From Candidatus Hepatoplasma crinochetorum (GTDB lineage: Bacteria; Bacillota_I; Bacilli_A; Mycoplasmatales; Hepatoplasmataceae), in the NCBI GenBank assembly GCA_001179805.1, contig CWGI01000001.1:537755-601754 (forward strand): 64,000 nt of DNA, written 5' to 3'. The first letter of the stretch is position 1. Every line of letters begins with the position of its first letter. Position numbers and translations under genes: made by a program. The notes under the pieces are model-generated. The model was given only the letters and a program-made list of their open reading frames with translations. It was not told the DNA's origin and did not search any database. Below, piece after piece: positions 32,056 to 43,349 of this stretch.

Positions 32056-33099
32056 ATGAAACAAGAAATAGAGAGAATTTTACTTTTATTAAAAAATAAT
32101 TTAGATCAAATTGATAGTTTAGAAAATTGAAAGCAAATTAAAGCTAAATATCTTTCTAAATCCGATTTTTTAAATAAATTAAAAAAAGATTTAAAAAATA
32201 CAGAAAATAAGAAAGAATTAGGGCAATATATTCAATTTTATTTAGAAAATGTAAATCAAATTTTAAATAATAAACGTAAAGAATTAGAAAGCAAGAAATT
32301 TAATTCTGAAGAAGATAATATTTTACTTAAAAAAAAAATTCCAGAAATTATTATTAAAAGCAAAAATAAAGGTAAAATTCATCCACTTACAAAAATAACT
32401 TTTGTGATAAATAAATATTTTGATAATTTAAATTTTACTTATGTTTATGGAAATGAAATAGAAATAGAAAAGTATAATTTTGATTTATTAAATATTCCTA
32501 AAAATCATCCGGCAAGAGAGATGCAAGATACTTTTTATTTGGAAGATGAAAATAAACTTTTGCGTACGCATACAACAAATATAACAGCGCGTAAATTGTA
32601 TACAGATCAAAGAAATTTACTTAAATATTATACGACTGGTGTTGTGTATCGTAATGATGATAATGATGCTACTCATTCTTTGCAATTTAATCAACTTGAT
32701 TTTTTTATGCTTTCAAAATCTAGTTCAATTGCTCATTTTAAATATACATTAACAAAATTATTGGAAGAAATATTTGTAAAAGATATTGATGTTAGATTTA
32801 GACCCTCTTATTTTCCTTTTACAGAACCATCATTTGAGGTTGATATTGGTTGCTTTCATTGTAATAAAAATGGTTGCTCAGTTTGTAAACAAAGTGGTTG
32901 AATTGAAATTTTAGGATCAGGAATGCTAAGTTATGAAGTTCTTAAATTAACAGGAAAAGAAGCAGATAAAATACAAGGATTTGCAGCAGGAATTGGAATT
33001 GAAAGATTGGCGATGATTCGTTTTGGAATAAGTGATATTCGCGATTTTTATTTGAATAATCTTAGTTTTTTAAAAAATTACGATAAAGGAGAAAAATAA
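32056..33099 (+). CDS. pheS: Phenylalanine--tRNA ligase alpha subunit
   Basis: Catalytic subunit of the (alpha-beta)2 enzyme. The 347-residue protein has an N-terminal coiled coil and class II motifs: H-P-A-R-E-M-Q-D-T-F-Y, L-R-T-H-T-T (motif 2 side) and G-I-G-I-E-R-L-A-M-I-R (motif 3). A short insert C-F-H-C-N...C-S-V-C resembles a zinc knuckle near residue 270, as in other PheS. It is 2 bp from pheT. Confidence 0.95.
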
Positions 33100-33101
33100 A
33101 T

Positions 33102-35138
33102 ATGAAAATATTATTAAATGAATTAAGAAATTTTATAGATTTAAATAATATCTCAATTGAAACAATAATTAAAACACTTAATTCTTTAGCTTATGAAGTT
33201 GAATTTTATCAAAGAATTCATAATCTTAAAAGCAAATCCTTTATAAAATTGGCAAAAGTTATTAGTTGTAAAAAACATCCTAATGCTGATAGATTGTCAA
33301 TTTGTGTGATTAAAACAGAGGAAAAAGATTATCAAGTTATCTGTGGTGCAAAAAATATTAAAGAAGGGCAGACTGTGATTCATGCTCTTCCGGGAGCGAT
33401 TGTCAATAATTTTAAATTAGCACGTAAAAAAATTCGTGGTATTTTATCAGATGGAATGATTCTTTCTTTACAAGAGATTTTAGATTTAAAAAGATCGATT
33501 ATAGAAAATAGTGAAAAAGAAAATATTTTCGTTCTTGATAATCGTATTTCTTTAAAAAATAATATTTTTGAGTTATTAAAATTAGATGATTATTTAATTG
33601 ATATTACAATTTTACCAGATAGAGTATATGCTAATTCTTATCAATTTTTAGCAAATGAAATCGCTGCTTATTTAAATTTAGAATTAATAAAAAATAAAAA
33701 TGATTTGCTTTTAAAATTTGATCCTATAATTAATCTAAAATTAAAAAAAGAAGATTTGATTTTGGAAAAGGATGCAATTGCGGTTGCACTTAGTGAAATA
33801 TCATTAAAGAATAAGGGAAAAGCAAAAACACCCTTTGAAATTAAATTATTATTATATGTAAATGATATTAAGCCACAAAATAATATATTAGATTTAATAT
33901 ATTATTTTAAATTAATTTATGGATTATCAATTTATCCGATCAATAAATTTACAAAATATCATTTTGATGGCGAAAAAATTAATGATAAAATTAATATTTT
34001 TGAATCAGATCCATTTAAAAATTTTTCTGAATATCCAGAAGAAATAATGTTGATTGCTTTTGCTAGTGAAAAGAAAAAAAATGTTGTGATTGAAGAAAGT
34101 ATCGCTAATTTTTTCGGAAAGCAAAATTCAAAAGGAACCGAATTTAGTCAGGTTTCTTTATTGGAATTATTTTTAATTTATGCAAAAAAATATGATTATC
34201 TAAAATCATATTCTGATGTTTTGATAAAAAATAAAAAAGAAAATGATTTTACAAATAACAATAAAGAAATAATTCTTCCAGAAGATTATTTAAAAAATTA
34301 TGTCGGTGAAAAAATTAATTTAATTAATCTTAAGGAGAAATTAAAAATTTTAGGATTTGATTATCTGAGCGAAAAGCAAACTTGAAAAATTCCTAATTAT
34401 CGTTTTGATGTAAAAGAAAAACAAGATCTTATTGAGGAAATTATTAGATATTATGGAATAGAAAATATAAAGGGACAGAAATATCCGGTCACAAAAGAAT
34501 TTATTAAGATTGAGAGTAATAAATATTTTATTGAAAAAGTAACAGCATTACTTACTTCTTATGGTTTTAATGAGGCCAAAAATTATTCTCTTATTAATAA
34601 ACAAGAATTTGATGCTTATAATTTGTGAGATATAAAAAATCCTATTTTACTTAATAAAAAATATACGCTTACAAATAATATTTTACGTAATTCGTTGCTT
34701 AAAGGATTATTGAATAGTCATAATTTAAATTACAAAAATAATTTTGAAGATATTCGGTTATTTGAATTTGCAAATATTTATTTTTCAACAAAAGAAGATG
34801 ATTTTAAACTTGCATTTGCGTTAATTTTTGATGATAAGATTGCGTATAAGTTTAAAAATGAAGAACAAAATCAGCAAAAATCACCACTTTTAATTGGTGA
34901 TAAGATTATAAAAGAGATATTTAAGATTATTGGATTAAAAACAGATCAAAAATATCTTGTTTATAAAGAATTAAAAACTAAAACAGATCTTTTTAATCAA
35001 AACCAAGCTGTAGAAATTTATTATAATCGTAATTTAGTTGCCTATTTTGGTGAATTAAGTCATAAGGTTTTAAGAGCCAAAAAGTATATAAGATTGGATA
35101 AAATTAAGGCTCGTTTGTATTATTTAGAGATGCTTTAG
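33102..35138 (+). CDS. pheT: Phenylalanine--tRNA ligase beta subunit, lacking the FDX-ACB domain
   Basis: The 678-residue protein has the N-terminal EMAP/tRNA-binding domain (C-K-K-H-P-N-A-D-R-L...C-G-A-K-N), a degenerate B3/B4 region, the B5 domain and the catalytic-like core ending in the F-G-E-L-S-H-K-V-L segment. It stops about 30 residues after that segment. The C-terminal FDX-ACB anticodon-binding domain (about 95 residues in typical PheT of about 800) is absent, and no continuation was found in the next 75 bp in any frame. A terminator follows. Confidence 0.93.
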
Positions 35139-35158
35139 GAAATTATTAATAGTTTTTT

Positions 35159-35192
35159 CTCTTACCTTTTAATTTTTTTTGTAAGAGTTTTT
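35159..35192 (+). terminator. Rho-independent terminator after pheT
   Basis: Arms CTCTTAC (35159-35165) and GTAAGAG (35181-35187) enclose a T-rich loop and are followed by five T. Confidence 0.7.
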
Positions 35193-35213
35193 AACTTTAT
35201 TAGGATGGTAAAA

Positions 35214-36752
35214 ATGAAAATTAAAATGAAAAAATTTTTTATTGATGTTGAGTGAACATTTTTCTTAGTAATTCTTTTTTCACTCTTAATTCCTTTTACT
35301 TATAAGTTTATTCGTTATTTTTGATTATCAAAACAATCAATTGATTATTTTTCTAATATTTTGGGAATTTTGTCCACAATTACTTTGGTTTTTGAGACAG
35401 CTACAATTTTTTTAGTTGTTCCTGTCTATGCTTTCGTTAATAAAAATATCAAAAATAAACAGGAACAAAAAGAGAAATTTATAATTTCTTTTGTAATTGT
35501 TTTTGTTGCCCTTATTTTTATAAATTTATTGATGGCTGCTTGTGCTTATCCTTATGTTATGTATGTATTGGGAGCTGATAATCAAGTAAATCAATTAGCA
35601 CTTACATTTATGATAAGTTCAATCGGTTTTTCTTTTTTGCTTTTTGATCATTTATTTGTTGCTTTTCTGATTTTAAAGAGAGATAAAATAGGTGCTTTTT
35701 TTCTTACTATATTAGGAATATTAATTCTTTTTCTTTCTGATTTCTTTCTGATTTCGGGGATATTTATTGAAAATCCGGGCTATAATATTATTTCAATTTC
35801 TTTTCTGCTTGGACCTTTATTTTATTTTTTCTTGATTTTTATTTGAATCTTTTTGCGGGAATTTAAAGAATGAAAGGCAGCATTTAAATCCTTTTCTTTT
35901 AAAAAATGAAAAGGAGATTTAAAAATATATAAAAAAACAAGTCTTTTCGTCGGAATTGAAACTTTAATTTGAAATTCCCTTTGATTTTTAGGTGTATCAA
36001 TGCCTTTATATATGAGTGTAGATCAACCTTATATTGAGACCGCTTTTGTCTTAAGTGATGCGATGTTTTGAACAATTCTTACCGTTCCCCTTACTGCTTT
36101 TACTTATTTACAGGCCGAAAGACATTCTCGTGTTGTTGATCAACAAGAACATAACTTTGTTTTATTTAATGGTTTTATTTTTGTTTTTTTTATTGGAATT
36201 AGTTGATTACTTCTCGCTCCACTTGTAATATTTTTAATCTATCCTCATTATGTTAATTTCGATTCTACTTATGTAATTTTGAATTTAAGAGATTTTATTA
36301 ATATGAATGATTTAAATGGTGGTATTAGAAATCTTCCTACGATTCTTCAAAGCAATTATTATGATGTCGCATATGGATATATAAGATCATTTTGTTTAAT
36401 TATGTTGCCATTTTTTTACATGATGCTTATAATTAGAGTTATCTATACTTATTGAGTCGCTGTTGGCAATAGCTTTAAGGCTCTTTTAGGAACGATAATT
36501 GGAGCAGGAATGGTTTGGATTCCATCGACAATTATCTTCACCACACTTATCTTTACGGGAGTAGATTTTTCACCTTATTTTATTGTTTTTGCTTACGGAA
36601 TTGGCATTTTAATGATGGCAATCGTTTATTCTTATCAATTATATCTTGAAAATAAAAGAGATGTTTCTTATTGAAATTGATATAAAAAATGACTAATAAT
36701 TGAGGAAAATAATGCAGAATTGGAAAATGAATTACTAATAAATAAAGTATAA
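35214..36752 (+). CDS. Polytopic membrane protein, probable MATE-like transporter
   Basis: The 512-residue protein has about twelve hydrophobic helices. It repeats a two-half layout like the MATE protein at 28404, for example V-F-E-T-A-T-I-F-L-V-V-P-V-Y-A-F-V-N in the first half and V-G-I-E-T-L-I-W-N-S-L-W in the second. No decisive signature was found, so the family call is tentative. About a dozen TGA codons encode Trp. The ATG lies 22 bp after the pheT terminator, and purB starts 24 bp downstream. Confidence 0.55.
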
Positions 36753-36776
36753 TGAAATTGAAATTGACTGATTATT

Positions 36777-38072
36777 ATGATAGATAGATATAGTACAAAA
36801 GAAATGAATTTAATCTGAAGTGAAGATCACAAATTTGCAACCTTTCTTAAAATTGAATTAAAGGTATTAGAGATATTTGCTAATTTGAAAATTGTTCCAC
36901 AAGCTGATTATTTAAAAATAAAACAAAATATTACTTTTGATGTTTTAAAAATAAAAGAAATCGAAAAATTAACAAAACATGATGTGATTGCTTTTATTAA
37001 AAATATCTCCGAAAATTTAGGAGAAGAGAAGAAATGAATCCATTATAAATTAACTTCTACTGATGTTGTCGATACCGCAAATGGATTATTATTAAAAGAA
37101 GCTAATATTTTAATAAAGAAAGCACTTAATAATTTTATTGAGACATTAAAAGAAAATGCTTTAAAGTATAAAAATACTTTAATCGTCGGCAGAACACATG
37201 GAATTCATGCTGAACCGACTTCTTTTGGTCTAAAATGATTACTTTGATACGATGAGATGATGCGTAACAAAAAAAGATTTATTACTTCTGCAAATGAAGT
37301 AGAGGTTGGCAAAATTTCAGGTGCAGTCGGTAATTTTGCAAATATTTCAAGTGAAGTTCAAGATCTTTGTTTAAAAGAATTAAATTTAAATTCTGCTAAA
37401 ATATCAACACAGATTTTACAGCGTGATATTTATGCAAATTATTTACATACAATCGCCTTAATTGGAACAACACTTGAAAAAATTTCTGTCGAAATAAGAA
37501 CATTACAGCGAACAGAGATCGGCGAAGTTGAAGAAAAATTTTTACAAACACAAAAAGGTTCTTCTGCAATGCCGCATAAAAAAAATCCAATTTCTTCTGA
37601 AAATATAACAGGACTTGCAAGATTATTAAGAAGTTATGTCTTTCCGGCTTATGAAAACATCGTTTTATGAAATGAACGTGATATCTCTCATTCTTCGGTT
37701 GAAAGAGTTATTTTTCCCGATGCAACAACTTTAATTGAGTATATTTTAAAAAGATATCAAGATGTATTAAAAAATCTAGTTGTGAATAAGGAAATGATGT
37801 TAGAAAATCTTAAAAAAAGTAGAGGTTTAATTTTTTCACAGCAAATTCTTAATTTGATGATTGAAAAAGGAGTTGCAAGAAATTTAAGTTATGATCTTGT
37901 GCAAAAAGTGGCTTTAAAATCATTTGTTTCGAAAAAGGATTTTAAGGAATTATTATTAAAAGAAAAAGAGATTTTAAAATTTTTAAGCAAAAAGGAAATT
38001 AATGACCTTTTTGAATATAAAAAATTTTTAAAATCAGAAGATATCATTTATAAAAGAGTATTAGAAAATTAA
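36777..38072 (+). CDS. purB: Adenylosuccinate lyase
   Basis: PurB splits adenylosuccinate to AMP and fumarate (and SAICAR in full purine synthesis). The 431-residue protein has the fumarase/aspartase signature [20 protein letters not shown], and [11 protein letters not shown]. With purA immediately downstream it forms the IMP-to-AMP route. Confidence 0.96.
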
Positions 38073-38090
38073 AGGAGAAATATAAAAGAT

Positions 38091-39374
38091 ATGAATTCAT
38101 TAGCAATTATTGGAACACAGTGAGGAGATGAAGGAAAAGGAAAAATTACAAATTATCTTGCAAAAGATGCAGATTTTGTCGTTCGTTATCAAGGCGGTAA
38201 CAACGCGGGTCATTCTATTTTTGTTAATAATAAAAAATTTTCGCTTCATCTTCTTCCATCAGGAATTTTTTATAAAAATGTAGTAAATGTATTGGCAAAT
38301 GGAGTTGTGATTGATTTATTTGGTCTTGTTGATGAGTTGAATGAATTAAAAGCAAATAATTTTAAAGATTTTAAACTTTTAATTTCCGAAAGAGCGCATG
38401 TCGTTTTTCCTTATCATAAGAAAATCGATGGTCTTTTTGAAGAATTAAAAGCAAAAGATAAAATAGGAACAACAAAACAAGGAATAGGCCCTGCTTATAC
38501 CGATAAAAGTAGCAGAATAGGAATTAGAATAATTGATTTATTCGATGATAAATATCTTGCTAAGAGATTAAAAGAAAATATTTTGATTAAAAATAATTTA
38601 TTAAAAAGTTTTAAAATAGAAGATCAAATTGATTTTGATTCTTTATATCAAAAAATTTTAGTGATTCGTAAGATAATAAAACCTTTTGTAAAAGATACGG
38701 CAAAAATTATATATGATGCTTTAAATCAAGATAAAAAAGTTTTATTCGAAGGAGCACAAGGAGTTTTATTATGTTTAGATCATGGAACCTATCCATTTGT
38801 CACATCTTCTTCTCCTACAGCTTCTTCAATTCCATTAAATGTAGGAATTCCTTGTAATTATATAAATGAAGTATTAGGAATTGTAAAAGCATATACAACA
38901 AGAGTTGGAAGAGGGGTTTTTCTTACTGAGATAACCGATCAAATAAGTGAAAAAATTCGTATCAAAGGAAAAGAATTTGGAACTACTACTGGAAGAGCTA
39001 GAAGAATAGGCTGATTTGATGCAACTTTGATAAGATATGCAAAAAGAATCAATGGACTTACAAAGATTTCAGTTACTTTACTCGATGTTCTTTCGGGTTT
39101 TGAAGAATTAAAAATAGCGATTAATTATAAAATTAACGGAAAAATAATCGATGGTATTCCTTTGCTTGAAGAAGATTTACTTAAAACAGAGGTAGAATAT
39201 TTAATTTTAAAAGGTTGAAAAGAAGATATTTCAAAAATTAAAACTTTTGCAGAACTTCCTGAAAATGCAAAAAAATATTTAAGAGCGATTGAAAAATATG
39301 GAGAGGTTAAAATTGCGCAATTTTCTGTCGGCCCAAAAGCAGAACAGACAATTGATCTTATAAAAATTTGATAA
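38091..39374 (+). CDS. purA: Adenylosuccinate synthetase
   Basis: PurA joins IMP and aspartate using GTP. The 427-residue protein has G-T-Q-W-G-D-E-G-K-G-K (8-18, P-loop-like), G-G-N-N-A-G-H, G-I-G-P-A-Y and the C-terminal S-V-G-P motif. An AAAGGAGAAA ribosome site overlaps the end of purB, indicating one operon. The penultimate codon is TGA (Trp) before TAA. Confidence 0.97.
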
Positions 39375-39405
39375 ATTAAAAAAAAATTTTAATTTATAAA
39401 ATAGT

Positions 39406-39411
39406 TATAAT
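39406..39411 (+). promoter_or_regulatory. -10 box directly upstream of nfo
   Basis: TATAAT ends 6 bp before the nfo ATG with no Shine-Dalgarno, the same spacing as at rsgA, suggesting a leaderless transcript. No clear -35 box. Confidence 0.5.
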
Positions 39412-39417
39412 TTTTTT

Positions 39418-40281
39418 ATGAATGTAGAAAAAAAACCATTAATTGGTGCGCATGTTTCTTTTAAAAAAGAGGATCAATTATTAGGTTCAATCCTTGATTT
39501 TTTAAAAATCAATGCGACTTCAGGTGCTTTTTATATTTCAAATTCTCGAGCTTATCAAAAAACATTGGTATTGGATCAAGAAAAATTGGTAAAAGCACAA
39601 AAAATAGCACAAGAAAATAATTTTTCTTTAAAAAATATTATTGTTCATGCTCCTTTAGTTGGAAATCTTGCAAATATTGAAAAAGATCAAAAAACATTTA
39701 GTTTAACAAAAAAGTCTTATTTAAGTGATTTAAAATTAATGGAAAAAATGGGTCTTATTCTTTTCAATTTTCATCCTGGTTCAGCAAAAGATAAAAAATT
39801 AGGAATTGAAAAATGTGCAGAAGGAATCAATTATTTAATCGATCATACAGAAAATGATCATACAATAATTTGCATAGAAACAATGATGAAAAAAGGAAAT
39901 TATATCGGAATTAATTTTTCTGAAATAAAAGCGATAATTAATTTAATAAAAAATCAAAAAAGAGTCGGTGTGATAATTGATACCTGTCATATTTGAGATG
40001 CTGGATATGATTTAAATGATTTTGATTTTGTTTTAAATCAATTCGAGCAGATAATTGGTCTTAAATACTTAAAAGGATTACATATAAATGATTCAAAAAA
40101 TATTTTAGGTTCAAATAAAGATCGTCATGCTAACATTGGACAAGGATATATTGGATTAAAAAATCTTAAAAAAATTGTTTTTCACCCAAAGATTATTAAT
40201 TTACCAAAAGCACTAGAAACACCATATGGAAAAGATGATTTTAAAAAATGAAGAGATGAAATCGAACTTTTATTAAATTAA
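39418..40281 (+). CDS. nfo: Endonuclease IV (AP endonuclease)
   Basis: Nfo cleaves DNA at abasic sites in base-excision repair using three zinc ions. The 287-residue TIM-barrel protein shows the metal-ligand segments N-F-H-P-G-S, C-I-E-T-M, I-D-T-C-H-I-W-D-A-G-Y-D and L-H-I-N-D-S-K, with D-R-H-A-N-I-G-Q-G after. Length is normal. Confidence 0.95.
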
Positions 40282-40325
40282 TAATTTAATAAATAGTAAG
40301 ATATATTTATAAGAAAGAAAAGACG

Positions 40326-41345
40326 ATGAATTTAGAAGAAAATAAATTAGATTTTAGTAGAGAAAAAGAAATTTATAATGAGGATGCCCTTTTTCGGACA
40401 GTCGAAAAATATTTTGGAATAGATAAATTATATTCATATAATTTAAGTTTTTTGATTGGTAATGATTTTTTTAAATTAGTAGAAGGCTATAATTACGAAG
40501 ATTTTTATCAAAAATTAAAAAAAACAAAATCTTATCGAAGAAAAAAAGCAACTATTAAAAATTTAGATAAATTATCAAAAAAAATAGAAGCAGAATTTGA
40601 TATTAATTTTACAGAAGGATTATTACAATTAAATAAGAAGAAAAAATATTTTGATTTTACAGATAAGTCAAAAAATATTAAGGATCTTTATTATCCATTT
40701 GCAAAAATAATAAATAATTATTTAGAAAATAGTTTTAATAATGAAATTAATATTTTAACAATTGATTTTAGTAATTTTTTTGAAAATTTATTTACTCCAA
40801 GTCGTTTTGAATTGAAAAAATATAATTTTTATCAAACAAATGAAGATGAATTAAGTAAAAAAATAAATTTATATAAAATATTTGGTGACATTGAAGATCC
40901 AAAAGAGATAAAATTACCAAAAGAACTTAAAAAAAATTATTTGCCTTTTTTTGCTTTTGATCAATTAAGAATTTTCACAAATAAAGTAAATCAAAAAAAT
41001 TCAGTTCTTGTTGTTTTTGGTTATGATTTTTCTGATCAATATTTAAATAATTTGCTTTTGAATTTAAAAGACAATCAAATTATTAAAATTTTACTTTTAG
41101 TTGATAACCAAAACAAAAATAAAGAAATAATTTATCAGTTTTTACAATATCAAAAAATTTTTCTAATCAAATTTATTAATTATGAAGATAAAAATTATTT
41201 AAGTAATTTGGAGGATATTTTATATTCAAAACTTGATTTTAATTTAAAAAATAATATCAAAGATAATAATAAAGAAAACAAAGAAAAAGGAAAAAGTAAA
41301 AAAAGAAATTCAATAAAAAAAGGAAAAAGTAAAAAAGATGAATAA
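40326..41345 (+). CDS. SIR2-like domain protein of a SIR2-HerA pair (catalytic residues changed)
   Basis: The 339-residue protein follows the order of the SIR2-like NADase fold found in antiphage systems. It has N-L-S-F-L-I-G at residue 39-45 (where the family has a G-A-G-A-S nucleotide loop, here G-N-D-F-F), T-I-D-F-S-N-F-F-E at 145 (family T-x-N-Y-D), Y-K-I-F-G-D-I-E-D-P at 183 (family K-x-H-G-D/S-I-x-x-P) and V-V-F-G-Y-D-F-S-D at 229 (family G-Y-S-x-x-D). The Asn and His usually needed for NAD cleavage are Asp and Phe. A Lys-rich tail of 30 residues ends the protein. It overlaps the HerA gene by 8 bp. The domain call comes from pattern and context, not a search. Confidence 0.65.
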   Translation: MNLEENKLDFSREKEIYNEDALFRTVEKYFGIDKLYSYNLSFLIGNDFFKLVEGYNYEDFYQKLKKTKSYRRKKATIKNLDKLSKKIEAEFDINFTEGLLQLNKKKKYFDFTDKSKNIKDLYYPFAKIINNYLENSFNNEINILTIDFSNFFENLFTPSRFELKKYNFYQTNEDELSKKINLYKIFGDIEDPKEIKLPKELKKNYLPFFAFDQLRIFTNKVNQKNSVLVVFGYDFSDQYLNNLLLNLKDNQIIKILLLVDNQNKNKEIIYQFLQYQKIFLIKFINYEDKNYLSNLEDILYSKLDFNLKNNIKDNNKENKEKGKSKKRNSIKKGKSKKDE

Positions 41346-43245
41346 TTTAGATAATTATATTTTTGGTGTAATTAATTTTGCAAAAGGAAACAAAATTATT
41401 GTAAAAAGTCTAAAAGAAGAAATCTTTGAAAGAGATTATATAATTGGTATAGATCAACTTTTTTTTACACCTAAGATTGATCGGTTTGTGAAGCTTTTAT
41501 TTAATAATCAAATTTTTATTTATAAGGTTTTTGAAATTGAAGCAGATAGTAATAATAATTTTTATCATTGTTATTATATCGGAAGAATTGTAAATAATCA
41601 GTTGATTGAAAATGAAACCTTTATCCCAAAATTAAATCAAAAGATCTCTTTAATATCAATTAAAGAATTAAAAGAATTTGATCAAGATTTATTGGGTGAT
41701 AAATTTAAAATATTGAATATTGCTAAAACTTTAGATACAAAAAATTCAATTGATTTAAATTTAAATTTTTTTTCATTTAATAATATTTTATTAGGGAAAA
41801 AAGGAAGCGGAAAAACAAATACGATTAAAAATCTTTATTTAAGTTTTTTTAATCAATTTTTGAAAAACTTTAATTTGACATTTCATAAATTTGTCTTTTT
41901 TGATCTTAAAGATGAATATAATCTATTTTTTGAAAATAATTTAGATTCTTCTTTATTAACACAATTGATAAAAATAGATTTAAAAAAAAGATTAGAGCAG
42001 AGTAATATTGCTTTTTTTAACTTTAAAAAATTAACAAAAAAAGAAATATCATTCCTTTTAGATTTAAATAGTGAAGAAGAGAAAATATTATTAAATAATT
42101 TTTTAGTTTGAATAGAAAATTTAAAGCAAATTTCTTTTGTAAATTTAATAAATAAAGCGATATTGATTCCCAAAAGTTTTACTCTCATAAAAAATTTTGT
42201 TTTGAAACTTCTGAAAATTGCAACCAAGGATCAAAATATTAAATTTAACCATTATCTTATTATTTTGCAAGAAATTTTAGACAAATTAGTAATAGATAAT
42301 AATTTATTTATTTTAAATGATACATATAGTCAGTATGAAAATTTTATAATAAAAGAACAGAAAGAACGAATTACACATAAAAAAAGAGGGAATAATTTAA
42401 TTTTTGAGAGAGATCATTTTATTTCATTTTTAAATTTAATTAAAGAAAAGTATTTAAATTCTGAAGATAATCATTTATTAGAAAAATTTAATAATTTTGT
42501 CAGTTATGATTGAAATTCACTTTTAATTTTATTTCAATTACAAACAATGATTGATCATTTTGATAATGCAGATAATATTCTTGATTTATTTATAAATAAA
42601 TTAACATTAAAAAAAGATAATCAAAATTATATTATTATTAAGCAATTTTCACTAAATTTAAAAGAATATGATGAAAGAAATGAAATTTTACAATTACTTG
42701 AAAAAAATAATTTAATTATTTTTACTTTAGATAATTTTCCAGTAAAAGTAAAAAAACGATTAATATATCTTTTCATAAAATTATTAGCAATTGATAATTG
42801 CCTTGATTTACCAGAGGAAAAAAAATATTTAAATATTATTTTAGATGATTTTGATCATTTTTTTGAATTATCACTTATTATCAAAAATCTTGACTTAGTT
42901 TTATTTGAAAAATTAATTTTACAAAAAGAGATTTATAAAACATTTTTCACAATCGCGATTGAAAATGTAAATCTTTTACGTGAGAAAGTTTTTGCTGATT
43001 TTGATAATTTTTTAATTCATCATATTTTAGATCAAGAAGAATTGGAATTAACATCGCATTATTTAAAAAATATTAATGAAAATCAGTTGATGCAAACCTT
43101 TAAATTTACAAATAAAGAATTGCTTTTTTATGGTAAGTCATTCAAAAGATTATATCCGGTTGAAGTTTTTGATTATGATGATAAAAAAACAGTTATCAAT
43201 GAGTCATCAAAAGTCATTTTTGATATTTTAAATCATAAAAGATAA
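41338..43245 (+). CDS. HerA-type AAA+ ATPase of a SIR2-HerA pair
   Basis: The 635-residue protein starts with a HAS-barrel-like domain (Y-I-F-G-V-I-N-F...I-G-I-D-Q), then a Walker A motif L-L-G-K-K-G-S-G-K-T (151-160) and a Walker B-like N-I-I-L-D-D-F-D at about 499-506, the spacing of HerA/FtsK-like translocases. Few catalytic acids after Walker B could be assigned. HerA proteins form hexameric rings; with SIR2 partners they form large antiphage complexes. It overlaps the SIR2-like gene by 8 bp. Asn/Lys/Ile-rich composition reflects AT bias. Confidence 0.72.
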
Positions 43246-43262
43246 AAATAATTTTTTTGTTG

Positions 43263-43310
43263 TATAATAGCAATAGATTAGAAAATGACACTTTAAAAAG
43301 TGCCATTTTC
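43263..43310 (+). promoter_or_regulatory. -10 box and terminator-like hairpin between herA and the RCC1 gene
   Basis: TATAAT (43263-43268) is followed by a 14-bp stem (GAAAATGACACTTT/AAAGTGCCATTTTC, one A-C mismatch, loop AA; 43281-43310) and TTATTTT. It may end herA transcription or sit as an attenuator in the leader of the RCC1-repeat gene that starts 40 bp later. Confidence 0.5.
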
Positions 43311-43349
43311 TTATTTTAAATTGAAAAAGGGAATTTTATTTATTCGAAT

